NCBI GenBank assembly: GCA_032153715.1 | Contig: JALDYR010000002.1 | Location: 282,960 to 346,959, forward strand | Reading direction: 5' to 3' | Source of the DNA: SEAL01 sp032153715 | GTDB lineage: Bacteria; Patescibacteriota; Saccharimonadia; Saccharimonadales; Saccharimonadaceae | DNA: 64,000 nt | Shown: piece by piece, positions 18,525 through 27,493 of the stretch | Layout: each line of letters opens with the position of its first letter | Position numbering within the stretch: the stretch's first letter is position 1 | Translations under genes and position numbers: made by a program | Notes under the pieces: generated by a model | Told to the model about the DNA's origin: nothing | Databases searched by the model: none | The model's input: only the letters and a program-made list of their open reading frames with translations

Positions 18525-18532
18525 GGAGACAA

Positions 18533-19417
18533 ATGGAACATGTAATTATCTATAGCGGCCTTGTGCTGACCGGTTTAATTTTCGGCAGTTTCGGCGGGGC
18601 GACTGTCTGGCGGTTGCGTGCTCGTCAGTTGAAAGAGGATTTAGCTGAAGGCGAAGAAGTTGATAAAAAGGAGTACGCACAGCTCAAGCAGCTGACGCAA
18701 ACAAACGCGCGGAGCGACCGGTCGCAATGTCTTCATTGCCACCATACACTCGCGTGGTATGATCTAATTCCACTTGTCAGCTGGCTGCAGTTACGGGGTA
18801 AGTGTCGGTATTGTGGTCATCAGATTGGCTGGCTTGAACCATTGATGGAACTTGGCACCGTGGTATTGTTTGTCGGATCGTACACTTTTTGGCCCTATGA
18901 ATTGACGGCGCCACTGTTCATTGTGCAGTTTATTTTGTGGCTCGTTGCCTGTGTGATGCTGGCGATTCTGTTTGCATATGACGCAAAGTGGTTCTTGCTA
19001 CCTAACCGAGTTGTCTTTCCGTTGATTGGCGTGGCAGCTGCCTTTGCGTTGTTGCGTGTCGTAAGCGCGAGTGATCCTGTTGCAGCGCTGGCTAGCGTTG
19101 TTGGCGCTTGCTTGGTGCTTGGCGGTATCTATTTTGTGCTCTACGCATTCTCACGTGGTGCGTGGGTGGGCTTTGGCGATGTGAAGCTCGGGGTTGCGCT
19201 GGGTCTGTTAATTGCGGATTGGCAGGTTGCTTTCCTGGCTCTCTTTCTGGCGAACCTCATCGGGTGTATTATTGTGGCGCCAGCGCTGCTGAGTAAAAAA
19301 GTGACTCGCGCTTCGCACATTCCTTTTGGTCCGATGTTGGTGGCCGGCTGGCTTATCGCAGGCTTGTTTGGACGATCGCTCGTCGACTGGTATCTTGGCG
19401 CAATGATTATTTTGTAA
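18533..19417 (+). CDS. pilD: Prepilin peptidase PilD (family A24)
   Basis: 294 residues with several membrane helices. The N-terminal cytoplasmic loop carries two CxxC pairs (CLHC and CRYC) that bind zinc, and the catalytic aspartates lie in FAYDAKW and in the signature GFGDVKLG. It cleaves prepilin leaders after Gly. A 30-residue charged insertion (about 30-58, QLKEDLAEGEEVDKKEYAQ) precedes the first CxxC and is longer than usual. It lies between the major and minor pilins. Confidence 0.93.
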   Translation: MEHVIIYSGLVLTGLIFGSFGGATVWRLRARQLKEDLAEGEEVDKKEYAQLKQLTQTNARSDRSQCLHCHHTLAWYDLIPLVSWLQLRGKCRYCGHQIGWLEPLMELGTVVLFVGSYTFWPYELTAPLFIVQFILWLVACVMLAILFAYDAKWFLLPNRVVFPLIGVAAAFALLRVVSASDPVAALASVVGACLVLGGIYFVLYAFSRGAWVGFGDVKLGVALGLLIADWQVAFLALFLANLIGCIIVAPALLSKKVTRASHIPFGPMLVAGWLIAGLFGRSLVDWYLGAMIIL

Positions 19418-19465
19418 TCTGGTTGCTGTGGTGAAAAAGGGGTTATGATCCCAAACAGCTTATGC

Positions 19466-19471
19466 TATAAT
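19466..19471 (+). promoter_or_regulatory. -10 box of the minor pilin cluster
   Basis: TATAAT ends 9 nt before the ATG at 19481; the predicted transcript begins at or within 2 nt of the start codon. Confidence 0.55.
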
Positions 19472-19480
19472 GAAGCCCAA

Positions 19481-20248
19481 ATGGGCAATGTAAAACAACA
19501 AGGGTTTACAATAATTGAAACAATTTTGTTTCTAGCGGTGGGCGGGGCTTTGTTGGCTGCGTTGCTTGCAGGGGTAAACACGAACATTAACCAGGAACGT
19601 TACAAAGATAGCGTCAATTCTTTCACGAGTACACTACAGGAGCAGTATAGTTTAGCGACAAATGTGACAAGCTTACGCTCAAACAACTGGACGTGCGGGA
19701 CGACCCTCAAGGGTGAATCAGGCGCAAATACGTACCGGGGGACGACTAACTGCACGATTATTGGACGCCTCGTCAAGCTTACAGGTAGCGGCACACTGGC
19801 GTATTCAAATATTATTGCGTACAACATCAATGAAACAACACTGAAAACGGCGACAAGTGATATTGCTGGTATGACCGAGTCGATGTCGCTGACTACAATG
19901 GACGCTGTCAGCTCAACGACAACTGAAGACCATTCCGAAACGACGTTAGAGTGGGACTCTTCGCTGACGGTGCTTGATGGCAGGGGCGCGAAGGCGGGGC
20001 GAGGTGATAGCTTTACGCTCGCAGTGGTGCGTTCGCCGGTCACGGGTCGCATTATGACATTTGTCGCTAACGAAGCGACGACAGACTGGAAGAATAAAAT
20101 TATCACGGCTGAAAGTCTGAAGCGGTCGCTTGTCGCCTGCGTGGAGCCAAGTCAATTTATCGCTACGCCTCGTTCAGCTATTGTGATTACTGCGGGGAGT
20201 GCGACACCAAATGGCGTGACGAAAGCGGCGGGAGTTGCCGGATGTTAG
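19481..20248 (+). CDS. Minor pilin-like protein
   Basis: 255 residues from the ATG at 19481 (an in-frame ATG at 19445 lies upstream of the -10 box and would lengthen the leader). Prepilin signature KQQGFTIIETILFLAVGG with Glu5, then a beta-rich Thr/Ser-rich domain with cysteines in WTCGTT and TNCTI and a C-terminal GC. It overlaps the next gene by 7 nt. Probably a minor pilin that primes or decorates the fibre. Confidence 0.82.
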   Translation: MGNVKQQGFTIIETILFLAVGGALLAALLAGVNTNINQERYKDSVNSFTSTLQEQYSLATNVTSLRSNNWTCGTTLKGESGANTYRGTTNCTIIGRLVKLTGSGTLAYSNIIAYNINETTLKTATSDIAGMTESMSLTTMDAVSSTTTEDHSETTLEWDSSLTVLDGRGAKAGRGDSFTLAVVRSPVTGRIMTFVANEATTDWKNKIITAESLKRSLVACVEPSQFIATPRSAIVITAGSATPNGVTKAAGVAGC

Positions 20249-20859
20249 CACGACGCAGCCAAGTACGTATGCGCGGCGATACGATCGTTGAAGTATTGTT
20301 TGCGATTACGATTTTTAGCATGGTGGCTGTTGCGAGTATTTCGATCATGAATCAGGGTGTTGCGGTGGCACAGCGGGCACTTGAAATTAATTTAGTACGC
20401 CAGCAAATTGATACGCAGGCAGAAACACTGCGTTACTTAAATCAATTGTATGTCGCTGACTATGGCAAGCAAGGAGCGGCGACGGACAACTGGGAAGCGA
20501 TGATTCGTGATAATGAAATCAGTAAAACGCAGGTGCAGAGCTTTGAGCAGATGATTAACGAACGCGGTGAGTGTAGTCTACCGGTGAACAAACCATTTAC
20601 ACTTGATAGTACCAAGATTGGCTCGGGTGCTGCAGCGGTCCTGAGGCCAACGAGTACGCCTGCAACGTATGCAAAGGTACGTTATGATGCTGCTATGCCT
20701 GTCGCGGAAGGTGTTTGGATTCAGGCTGTTCGATCGGATGATACTGGAACGAGCGCGGGCTTTTATGATTTCCATATCCGTGCTTGCTGGTCGAGTCCTG
20801 GGCAGAAGCAGCCAATGACGCTAGGTACGATTGTGAGGCTATATGAACCACGTGGATAA
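20242..20859 (+). CDS. Minor pilin-like protein (PilV-type position)
   Basis: 205 residues. The pilin-type N-terminus is RGDTIVEVLFAITIFSMV: Gly, then Asp at +1 instead of Phe, and Glu5 present. The globular part contains GECSLP and ACWSSPG. Both ends overlap neighbouring genes (7 and 17 nt), so the cluster is translated as a unit. Confidence 0.8.
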   Translation: MLARRSQVRMRGDTIVEVLFAITIFSMVAVASISIMNQGVAVAQRALEINLVRQQIDTQAETLRYLNQLYVADYGKQGAATDNWEAMIRDNEISKTQVQSFEQMINERGECSLPVNKPFTLDSTKIGSGAAAVLRPTSTPATYAKVRYDAAMPVAEGVWIQAVRSDDTGTSAGFYDFHIRACWSSPGQKQPMTLGTIVRLYEPRG

Positions 20860-21568
20860 GACAGCTAAGGGCTTTACGCTCGTTGAATTAATGCTAGCGA
20901 TGGCTTTTGTGTCATTTTTATTAATGGCAATTGCATTAACCGTTATTCAGCTCGGTAATATCTATAGCAAGGGGGTGACCCTCAAGGAGGTGAATCAATC
21001 CGGTCAGGCGCTTAGTCAGGATATTCAGATAGCGATTGGCGCGTCTCGTCCACTGTCGGTTGGCGAAGGTGGCAGTGACTACAAAACACTTAAAGCGGCT
21101 GATGGGAAGGTGGCGGGTGCGCGGCTGTGCACGGGCACTTATAGCTACATATGGAATCTCGGCGCTTACATGGAAGCGCCAGTGAACGCGTACGCTAGTG
21201 GCACGAATGTGATTCGACTTGTAAAAGTAGACGATCGAGGAAAAGCCTACTGTAATGACGTAACGAAAAAGGTTGTCGTGAACGACGCGACCGAACTCTT
21301 GACGGAGGGCGATCGCAGTTTAGCGCTGCAAGGATTTACAATTACGCAAATTGCGAATGATTCAGTCTTGCAACAAGCGCTATATCGTATAACATTAGAA
21401 CTAGGAACAAATGACCGTGACTTACTGCAGAGTAATCCTGAGGGGGGTGGCATCGATACGGTAGACACCTCGTGTCGCCCACCGAGCGACGGCGGGGCTC
21501 GGCAAGAGTATTGTGCAGTGAATAAGTTTGAATTTACCGCCCGGGCGGGCAATAAAGGGGAGTTGTAG
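20843..21568 (+). CDS. Minor pilin-like protein (PilW-type position)
   Basis: 241 residues with a canonical signature AKGFTLVELMLAMAFVSFLL. The extracellular part holds three or more cysteines (ARLCTG, AYCNDV, TSCRPP, EYCAV). It overlaps the upstream minor pilin gene by 17 nt and is 2 nt from the next gene. Confidence 0.82.
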   Translation: MNHVDKTAKGFTLVELMLAMAFVSFLLMAIALTVIQLGNIYSKGVTLKEVNQSGQALSQDIQIAIGASRPLSVGEGGSDYKTLKAADGKVAGARLCTGTYSYIWNLGAYMEAPVNAYASGTNVIRLVKVDDRGKAYCNDVTKKVVVNDATELLTEGDRSLALQGFTITQIANDSVLQQALYRITLELGTNDRDLLQSNPEGGGIDTVDTSCRPPSDGGARQEYCAVNKFEFTARAGNKGEL

Positions 21569-21570
21569 AG

Positions 21571-22767
21571 ATGAGTCAAAAGAATAAACAGTTAATCCAG
21601 AACCAGCGCGGAGCCGTATCGCTCTTCGTGGTTATCTTTACGGCACTCCTTGTCATTATTGTGAGTGTTAGCTTTATTCGCATTATGATCCAGGGCCAGC
21701 AGCAGGCAACGACGGCAGACTTGTCGCGCAGTGCTTACGACTCAGCGCAGGCGGGTGTAGAAGATGCGAAACGCGCACTAGTTGCGTACCGAGAGAACTG
21801 TTCAAATGGTACGAACGCACAATGTATCAGTCAGGATACAGTTATTAAGAGCGGGAACTGTAATACGTTACAGCAGCTTGGCGTTGCGACAGGCGACAAG
21901 GAAGTACTCATCAAGCAGCAAGAAGGTGACTCATCGCTGCAGCAAGCCTACACCTGTGTCAAGATGCAGATGGATAGCCCTGACTATGTTGGAACATTAG
22001 ATACAAACGCGTCTCGCGTGGTGCCGCTTCGTGGCGTGAAGCAGTTTAACCGCGTGACCCTAGAATGGTTTATGGAAGGCGACATTAAAAAAGCTGACGA
22101 CGGCACGAGTGGCACAATTAGCCTTGGAACTGATTCGTCACTACCGCAGCTTTCTGCGTGGCCACAAAATCGCCCTGCTTTTATTCGTTCACAGTTCATT
22201 CAATATGGCTCAAGCTTTGAGCTGGCTGACTTTGATGATGTCAAAGATGGCAAATCAAATGCCAACACCCTGTTCATGTATCCGGCAAGTGTTGGTCGTT
22301 CCGACGTGATCAATCTTGTTGCCGAAGATACACGCCGAGCGCAGGGAAGCGGTGTCTTGCAACAGATTGCGTGTAAACGAGACTTCACGAGTTCGCTTTA
22401 TGCATGTAAAGCTACACTGCAACTACCACAGGCAATTGGACAGACGACAAACGAGCGTGGCGCTGCCTACCTGCGTTTGAATGCGATCTACAACAGCGGC
22501 AATAACTTCCGTGTGCAGCTCTATAACGATAGTGAGTTGGTGAACTTCGCTGGTGTTCAAGCGATTGTCGATTCAACCGGTCGTGCTAATGATCAGTTCC
22601 GTCGCGTTCAGAGTCGTGTTGAGCTTGATGTCAGCGCATTTCCGTATCCAGAAGCGGCAGTCGACATTACTGGTAACTTGTGTAAAAACTTCCTCGTGAC
22701 TGATAATCCAGCCGAGTATGTCAGTGGCACGGATAGCTGCGACCCATCCAAGTACAAGACGGAGTAA
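21571..22767 (+). CDS. PilX-like minor pilin or pilus-associated protein
   Basis: 398 residues. The N-terminus NQRGAVSLFVVIFTALLVIIV resembles PilX-type proteins: a Gly before a hydrophobic helix but no Glu5. The large extracytoplasmic part contains several cysteines. It closes the pilin cluster and is followed by a strong terminator. The missing Glu5 suggests a tip position or a non-processed anchor. Confidence 0.72.
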   Translation: MSQKNKQLIQNQRGAVSLFVVIFTALLVIIVSVSFIRIMIQGQQQATTADLSRSAYDSAQAGVEDAKRALVAYRENCSNGTNAQCISQDTVIKSGNCNTLQQLGVATGDKEVLIKQQEGDSSLQQAYTCVKMQMDSPDYVGTLDTNASRVVPLRGVKQFNRVTLEWFMEGDIKKADDGTSGTISLGTDSSLPQLSAWPQNRPAFIRSQFIQYGSSFELADFDDVKDGKSNANTLFMYPASVGRSDVINLVAEDTRRAQGSGVLQQIACKRDFTSSLYACKATLQLPQAIGQTTNERGAAYLRLNAIYNSGNNFRVQLYNDSELVNFAGVQAIVDSTGRANDQFRRVQSRVELDVSAFPYPEAAVDITGNLCKNFLVTDNPAEYVSGTDSCDPSKYKTE

Positions 22768-22783
22768 TTGCGTACGTTATGAA

Positions 22784-22812
22784 AAACTCCCGCCAATGTG
22801 CGGGAGTTTTTT
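22784..22812 (+). terminator. Terminator at the end of the pilus locus
   Basis: Stem aaactcccgc (22784-22793) / gcgggagttt (22800-22809) with loop caatgt and a T run. On the minus strand it also directly follows the xerD stop. Confidence 0.9.
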
Positions 22813-22813
22813 G

Positions 22814-23734
22814 TTAGGAGGCGGTTGTGTCGCTGTGAAACTTTTCGTAGACTTCGCGGAGGTGTTCGTCGGTGACGTGCGTGTAGACCTGAGTAGTACT
22901 GATATTGCTATGGCCGAGCATACTCTGGACGCTGCGAAGGTCGGCGCCGTTCATTAGAAGGTCGGTGGCGTAGCTGTGGCGCATTGTGTGAGGGCTGACG
23001 TGTTTTGTGATGCCAGCTAGTCGTGCGTACTGCGCAATGAGTCGTTGAATGCTGCGCGCAGTTAAACGGCGGTAGTCGCCACTGTTGGATTCGACGGCAT
23101 TTTTACTGTAGCTAATAAACAACGGCGGTAAGCTATCTTGACGAACAGCCAGGTAGTCATTGACACGATCGGCTGCCGCTTGGCCAATGAAGACCGGACG
23201 GTCCTTTTGTCCTTTTCCGCGCACCATAAACTCGCGCCGCTTGGTATTGACGTGATCCCTGTTCAAATTGACGAGCTCTGACACGCGTAGTCCGCTGGAA
23301 AAAAGTAGTTCAATAATCGCTCGGTCACGTAGGCCAGTGTCGCTGTCGAGAGGGATTTGCGCAAGGAGACGCTCGACCTCGTCGTAGTGAAGGAAGGTCA
23401 CTTGCTTGCGGCTCACTTTTGGAAGAATAATCTTCTCTGGACTTAAGCTAAGGATGTCGCGACTGGATAAATAATTTAAGAAACCACGAAGGGCAATCAG
23501 ATGATAGCTTTGTGTGATTGTTGCCAGTTCTTCTTCATTGTAATTTTTATAGCGATTGAGCCAGAGGCGATATTTGCGAATAATTTCTGTGGTTATTTTT
23601 GCAACTTCAACGTCATTAGTGAATTCGATAAAGCGTTCTAGGTACAGCTTGTAGTTTTCGGCTGTTTTAGCTGATCGACCACCTTCAACTTCGAGGTGTT
23701 CAATGTAATCATTAATGAGTTCGGATGCATACAT
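22814..23734 (-). CDS. xerD: Tyrosine recombinase, XerD-like
   Basis: 306 residues from the Met at 23734; an in-frame Met 15 nt upstream is possible. N-terminal SAM-like core-binding domain (LINDYIEHLEVEGG), then the catalytic domain with Arg in GLRVSEL, HTMRHSYA (His, Arg), LGHSNI and the nucleophile Tyr in TQVYTHV. No mobile-element features surround it, and it is the only recombinase in the window, so a housekeeping role in resolving chromosome dimers is likely. Confidence 0.88.
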   Translation of the reverse strand: MYASELINDYIEHLEVEGGRSAKTAENYKLYLERFIEFTNDVEVAKITTEIIRKYRLWLNRYKNYNEEELATITQSYHLIALRGFLNYLSSRDILSLSPEKIILPKVSRKQVTFLHYDEVERLLAQIPLDSDTGLRDRAIIELLFSSGLRVSELVNLNRDHVNTKRREFMVRGKGQKDRPVFIGQAAADRVNDYLAVRQDSLPPLFISYSKNAVESNSGDYRRLTARSIQRLIAQYARLAGITKHVSPHTMRHSYATDLLMNGADLRSVQSMLGHSNISTTQVYTHVTDEHLREVYEKFHSDTTAS

Positions 23735-23771
23735 AAGTACTATTAGCATAGCGCAAAATGAACAATACCGG

Positions 23772-23777
23772 TAGAAT
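23772..23777 (+). promoter_or_regulatory. -10 box of uppP, leaderless spacing
   Basis: TAGAAT ends 7 nt before the ATG at 23785. It excludes the in-frame ATG at 23758, which would lie upstream of the transcription start. Confidence 0.6.
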
Positions 23778-23784
23778 GGTGGGG

Positions 23785-24573
23785 ATGACTATTATTGAAA
23801 CCGTAACACTCGGCCTTGTTCAAGGTTTGACCGAATTTATTCCGATTAGTAGCTCTGGACACCTCGTCATTACACAAGCCGTCTTTTCGAGGGGGTCGGA
23901 CCATCTTTTTCTTGAATTTATTAACATCGGAACGATGTTGGCGTTATTTGTTTATTTTCGAAAGCGCATTTTTGAAATTATTCGTGATGTTACTGTGCGC
24001 AAGAATTTTCGCCTGGCCCGCAACATTCTGATTACGTCTGTGCCGGCGGGATTGGTTGGGCTGGCGCTTGCGGACTTTATCGAATCGGCGGCGTTCTTTG
24101 GCAGCGTGATTGTGGTGATTGTGACATTGCTGCTGGTTGGCATTCTCATGGTGGTACTGGAGAAATTGCCGAAAGCTAGCAGTGTGGAAAATGGGGCAGC
24201 GCTTAGTTCGAAACGAGCGCTATTCATTGGTGTTGCCCAGATGATGGCCTTGATTCCTGGCGTTTCACGTTCGGGCTCGACAATTATTGCTGGCCGCTTG
24301 TCGGGTATGACGGCAAAAGAAGCTGCTGAGTATAGCTTCCTGGCGTCGTTGCCAATTATGGTAGGTGTAACGCTCAAGGTTCTTTTGACGGACAGTGATT
24401 ATCTCGCGGCACATTGGCTTCCGCTCTTGGTTGGGAACGCTGTTGCGTTTGTGTCGGGGTTGCTGGCGGTTGGCTTCTTGATGCGCTATCTAGCGAATCA
24501 CAGTCTGGCTATTTTTGGTTGGTATCGGATTGGACTAGCGGCTGTTCTGACGGTTGTTCTTTTGATACAATAG
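23785..24573 (+). CDS. uppP: Undecaprenyl-diphosphatase UppP/BacA
   Basis: 262 residues of polytopic membrane protein. Family motifs are present: GLTEFIPISSSGHL near the N-terminus and LIPGVSRSGSTI in the middle. It dephosphorylates undecaprenyl diphosphate to recycle the lipid carrier for peptidoglycan and surface glycans. The start at 23785 (MTIIETVTLG) matches the family's usual N-terminus and the -10 spacing. Confidence 0.94.
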   Translation: MTIIETVTLGLVQGLTEFIPISSSGHLVITQAVFSRGSDHLFLEFINIGTMLALFVYFRKRIFEIIRDVTVRKNFRLARNILITSVPAGLVGLALADFIESAAFFGSVIVVIVTLLLVGILMVVLEKLPKASSVENGAALSSKRALFIGVAQMMALIPGVSRSGSTIIAGRLSGMTAKEAAEYSFLASLPIMVGVTLKVLLTDSDYLAAHWLPLLVGNAVAFVSGLLAVGFLMRYLANHSLAIFGWYRIGLAAVLTVVLLIQ

Positions 24574-24595
24574 CGACAAGATAATAAGGAGAAAT

Positions 24596-25102
24596 ATGAG
24601 CAATAATATCCAGCAAACTCTAGTACTATTTAAGCCCGACGCAGTTCAGCGTGGTATCGTTGGTGAAATCCTGACTCGTTTTGAGCGTGTTGGCCTCAAG
24701 ATTATCGCAACCAAGATGATCGCGCCAGACAAGGCTCACTTTCACAAGCACTACGAAGAAATTGGTCAGATGATTACGCGTCGCGGTGAACATACGTTCG
24801 ACATTACGCTTGAACTCATGATTCAAGGACCGGTGATTGCTATGGTGTTCGAGGGCGTCGAAGCGGTGCCGCTCGTACGCAAGTTGGTTGGTACGACTGA
24901 GCCAAAATCAGCTCTTCCTGGTACGATTCGTGGCGACTACTCGCATATGAGTTTTGGCTATGCGGATGCCGAAGATAAGGGTATTCCAAACCTTATTCAC
25001 GCTAGCGGCGACCCTGAAGAGGCGGAAAAAGAAATTTCTCACTGGTTTAGTGATAACGAGCTGTACTCATACGTTGCAGCGCACGAAAAGTTTACTCGCT
25101 AA
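24596..25102 (+). CDS. ndk: Nucleoside diphosphate kinase
   Basis: 168 residues, about 25 more than the classical bacterial enzyme. N-terminal QQTLVLFKPDAVQRG, the GTIRGDY segment, and the phospho-acceptor His in NLIHASGDPEEAE. The extra length is an insertion (YSHMSFGYADAEDKG) before the active-site His, a pattern also found in some archaeal and CPR enzymes. A clear aaggag lies 7 nt upstream. It equilibrates NTP pools, useful in a cell that salvages nucleotides. Confidence 0.93.
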   Translation: MSNNIQQTLVLFKPDAVQRGIVGEILTRFERVGLKIIATKMIAPDKAHFHKHYEEIGQMITRRGEHTFDITLELMIQGPVIAMVFEGVEAVPLVRKLVGTTEPKSALPGTIRGDYSHMSFGYADAEDKGIPNLIHASGDPEEAEKEISHWFSDNELYSYVAAHEKFTR

Positions 25103-25120
25103 ACTGACCCCTGTTTATGC

Positions 25121-25126
25121 TACAAT
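25121..25126 (+). promoter_or_regulatory. -10 box of tRNA-Arg
   Basis: TACAAT ends 9 nt before the mature 5' end of the tRNA at 25136. Confidence 0.55.
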
Positions 25127-25135
25127 ACTGGTAGC

Positions 25136-25212
25136 GCCTCGGTAGCTCAATTGGATAGAGCAGTTCCGTCCTAAGGAAAAGGTTGCAGGTTCGACTCCTG
25201 CCCGGGGTACCA
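25136..25212 (+). tRNA. tRNA-Arg (anticodon CCT)
   Basis: Acceptor GCCTCGG pairs with CCGGGGT, T arm GCAGG/CCTGC around TTCGACT, and CCA is encoded. The anticodon loop GTCCTAA gives CCT (reads AGG). The outer anticodon-stem pair is G-A, a slight irregularity. Confidence 0.93.
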
Positions 25213-25230
25213 GATATTGATTAGGAAATC

Positions 25231-25764
25231 ATGACAAAAAACGAACAACAAGAACTTGACTTTGAGGGACAGCGTGATGGCGAAGAGCTATTATTTATTT
25301 TTCGTCGCCATCCCATTGCGATGCGCAAAGGGTATTACTTACTCTTAATCCCATTTGTCATTTCAGCGATACCAGCCCTTATTTGGCAAAGTAATCTTGA
25401 ACTATTTTTGTTGCCAATCGGCGGCCTCCTATTTGGGATGCTGCTTTTTTTATACCACTTCATCATGTGGTACTACACGGTCTATATCGTGACCGACCAA
25501 CGCATCCGTCAAATTACCCAGCGTGGCTTCTTTGGTAAGGACGTCGTGGAGCTCCGACTGTCCAAGATTCAAAACATAAGCTATAATATACCAGGATTCA
25601 GTGGAGAAGTTTTTGGCTTTGGCACGATCGTTATTCAGACAATCGTCGGCGACCTTGTGATTCACCACGTTGATCATCCTGATAAGATTTATAATAAGTT
25701 ACAAGATGCGGTAAGTGCCGCCATCTCAGAACGGGAACCGTATGAAGAAGCTACTGCGCTTTAA
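25231..25764 (+). CDS. PH-domain (bPH2, YdbS-like) membrane protein
   Basis: 177 residues: a charged N-terminus with FIFRRHPIAMRKGYY, two membrane helices (about 38-58 and 62-85), then a bacterial PH domain with the usual YIVTDQRI start and FGFGTIVI strand. Function in this family is not defined; members act in membrane stress or envelope homeostasis. Its last 23 nt overlap the next gene. Confidence 0.82.
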   Translation: MTKNEQQELDFEGQRDGEELLFIFRRHPIAMRKGYYLLLIPFVISAIPALIWQSNLELFLLPIGGLLFGMLLFLYHFIMWYYTVYIVTDQRIRQITQRGFFGKDVVELRLSKIQNISYNIPGFSGEVFGFGTIVIQTIVGDLVIHHVDHPDKIYNKLQDAVSAAISEREPYEEATAL

Positions 25765-26809
25765 AAAGCACAAAAAAGAACAGCAACACTCTGCTCGTAT
25801 CACTAACGAGACAGTTGCCGAGCATCGCGAGCGAATTCTTGCCGGTGGTCGCCGCTTTAAATATCCGGTTCAGTACGCTCGACACCGACTTGTCATTAAT
25901 ACGATTGTCATTAGTGTAGTGGCATTACTTCTGATTATTGCTCTGGTGTGGTGGCAGTTGTATCCTCAGCAGAATAGTTCGACTTTCTTTTACCGCATTA
26001 CTCGTGTTTTACCGGTGCCTGTCGCGGTAGTTGATGGTCAGTCGGTGCGCTACAGTGATTACCTGACCGTTTATCGCTCACAAGCGCATTACCTCGAATA
26101 TAAAGAAGGGGTGAATTTGCGCGACGAGGCGAGCAAGGGTCAGGTCGACTACATTAAGCGAAAGGCTATGAACGACACTATCGCTGATGCCTACGGAGCA
26201 AAGCTCGCCCGGGAAAAGGGAATTGGCGTCACTGACCAGCAAATCGAGGATGCTATGACGCGTCAGCGCCAGTCGCGTGACGGCACGGCTTCAAAAGAGA
26301 CCTATGACGCTATTGTCCTTGATCACTTCGACTGGACACCACAGGAAGCGCGTGGCGTGACGGCCCGTAAGCTCCTTCGTCAAGAAGTAGCGTATGCAAT
26401 CGATAGTCTGGCAACTAAACAGCGCGATGAGGTAGTGGCAAAGCTCCAAACCGAAAAAGATCTGACAAAGGTCGTTGAAGCAATGAAAGCCTCGGGTGCT
26501 ACAAAGGTTCAGGCAGGGATGACTCCGCTGGTGCCGCGTAATAATCAGGACGGCGGCTTGGCTGTTGCTGCTGCAAGACTCAAGAAAGATCAGATCTCGC
26601 AGCCGTTTAAATCAACAACTGGCGATGGGTATTATATCGTGAAATTACTGGAAGAGAGCAATGACTCACGAATTAGCTACGCTTATATCAAGATTCCGCT
26701 CACCGCTTTTGATGAGCAGCTGGCAAAGATAAAAGCTGCCAATAAGGTGGATGAGTATATTTCAATTCCAGAGTTGAAGGCGCAGGCAACCAGTTCAGTC
26801 GGTAACTAG
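25742..26809 (+). CDS. Membrane-anchored SurA/PpiC-type foldase
   Basis: 355 residues from the ATG at 25742. Basic cytoplasmic tail, one membrane helix (about 50-75), a SurA-N-like helical domain (VVDGQSVRYSDYL onward) and a C-terminal parvulin-like region with NQDGGLAVAAARLKKDQIS and GDGYYIVKLLE. It probably folds exported proteins such as the VWA and surface proteins encoded here. The parvulin core is short, so isomerase activity is uncertain. Confidence 0.8.
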   Translation: MKKLLRFKKHKKEQQHSARITNETVAEHRERILAGGRRFKYPVQYARHRLVINTIVISVVALLLIIALVWWQLYPQQNSSTFFYRITRVLPVPVAVVDGQSVRYSDYLTVYRSQAHYLEYKEGVNLRDEASKGQVDYIKRKAMNDTIADAYGAKLAREKGIGVTDQQIEDAMTRQRQSRDGTASKETYDAIVLDHFDWTPQEARGVTARKLLRQEVAYAIDSLATKQRDEVVAKLQTEKDLTKVVEAMKASGATKVQAGMTPLVPRNNQDGGLAVAAARLKKDQISQPFKSTTGDGYYIVKLLEESNDSRISYAYIKIPLTAFDEQLAKIKAANKVDEYISIPELKAQATSSVGN

Positions 26810-26830
26810 TAACCTAAAGAGGAGGTGAGT

Positions 26831-27439
26831 ATGTTTTCACTACCAGAATTAACGTACGATTACGATGTGTTGGGGCAATATATTAGTAAAGATATTATGT
26901 TGTTGCATCATAGCAAGCACCATCAAGCGTACGTCGATAAACTTAATACGGCACTAGAAGCTGCACCAGCGCTACGAGAGCGACCGCTCGAGAGTCTATT
27001 GGGTGATATCGAGAGTTTGCCGCAAGAGGTGCAGACAGCAATCCGCAACAATGGTGGCGGACACTATAATCACAGCCTGTTCTGGCAGTGGATGTCACCA
27101 CAAGGCGGCGGCGAGCCAAGTGGCGAGCTATCGCAGCACATTAACGATAAGTACGGCAGCTTCCAGGAGTTTGTGGATGTATTTACGACAAAGTCACTCG
27201 GTGTCTTTGGTAGTGGCTGGGCGTGGTTGCAGCCAGATCTTGAAATCATTACAACGTCTAACCAAGACACGCCAATTATGCAGGGGCTCAGTGCGCCATT
27301 GCTTGGCCTTGATGTGTGGGAACATGCCTATTATCTTGACTACAAAAATAAGCGTGACGATTATGTGAAGGCGTGGTGGAACGTGGTTGATTGGCAGTTT
27401 GTCGAGACTCGTTTTCAGGCACAAGAAATGCGCTCATAG
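26831..27439 (+). CDS. sodA: Superoxide dismutase, Fe/Mn type
   Basis: 202 residues. All four metal ligands are in recognisable places: His in LHHSKHHQAYV, His in NHSLFWQWM, Asp in LGLDVWEHAYY and His in the same WEHAY motif. The ATG at 26831 follows a strong gaggaggtg. Metal choice cannot be settled. It is unusual for so reduced a cell to keep an oxidative-stress enzyme, but it is common in host-associated TM7. Confidence 0.95.
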   Translation: MFSLPELTYDYDVLGQYISKDIMLLHHSKHHQAYVDKLNTALEAAPALRERPLESLLGDIESLPQEVQTAIRNNGGGHYNHSLFWQWMSPQGGGEPSGELSQHINDKYGSFQEFVDVFTTKSLGVFGSGWAWLQPDLEIITTSNQDTPIMQGLSAPLLGLDVWEHAYYLDYKNKRDDYVKAWWNVVDWQFVETRFQAQEMRS

Positions 27440-27463
27440 TTAAAATATGTATTCACGCTACTG

Positions 27464-27493
27464 CCGCCGATACTATAGTGTCGGCGGTTTCTT
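27464..27493 (+). terminator. Terminator after sodA, overlapping the convergent gene's end
   Basis: Stem ccgccga (27464-27470) / tcggcgg (27481-27487) followed by tttctttt. The loop contains the stop codon of the minus-strand gene at 27473. Confidence 0.8.

Noticed and set aside
23758..23784. Upstream start for uppP
   Set aside because: It lies upstream of the -10 box and would add residues not seen in the family.
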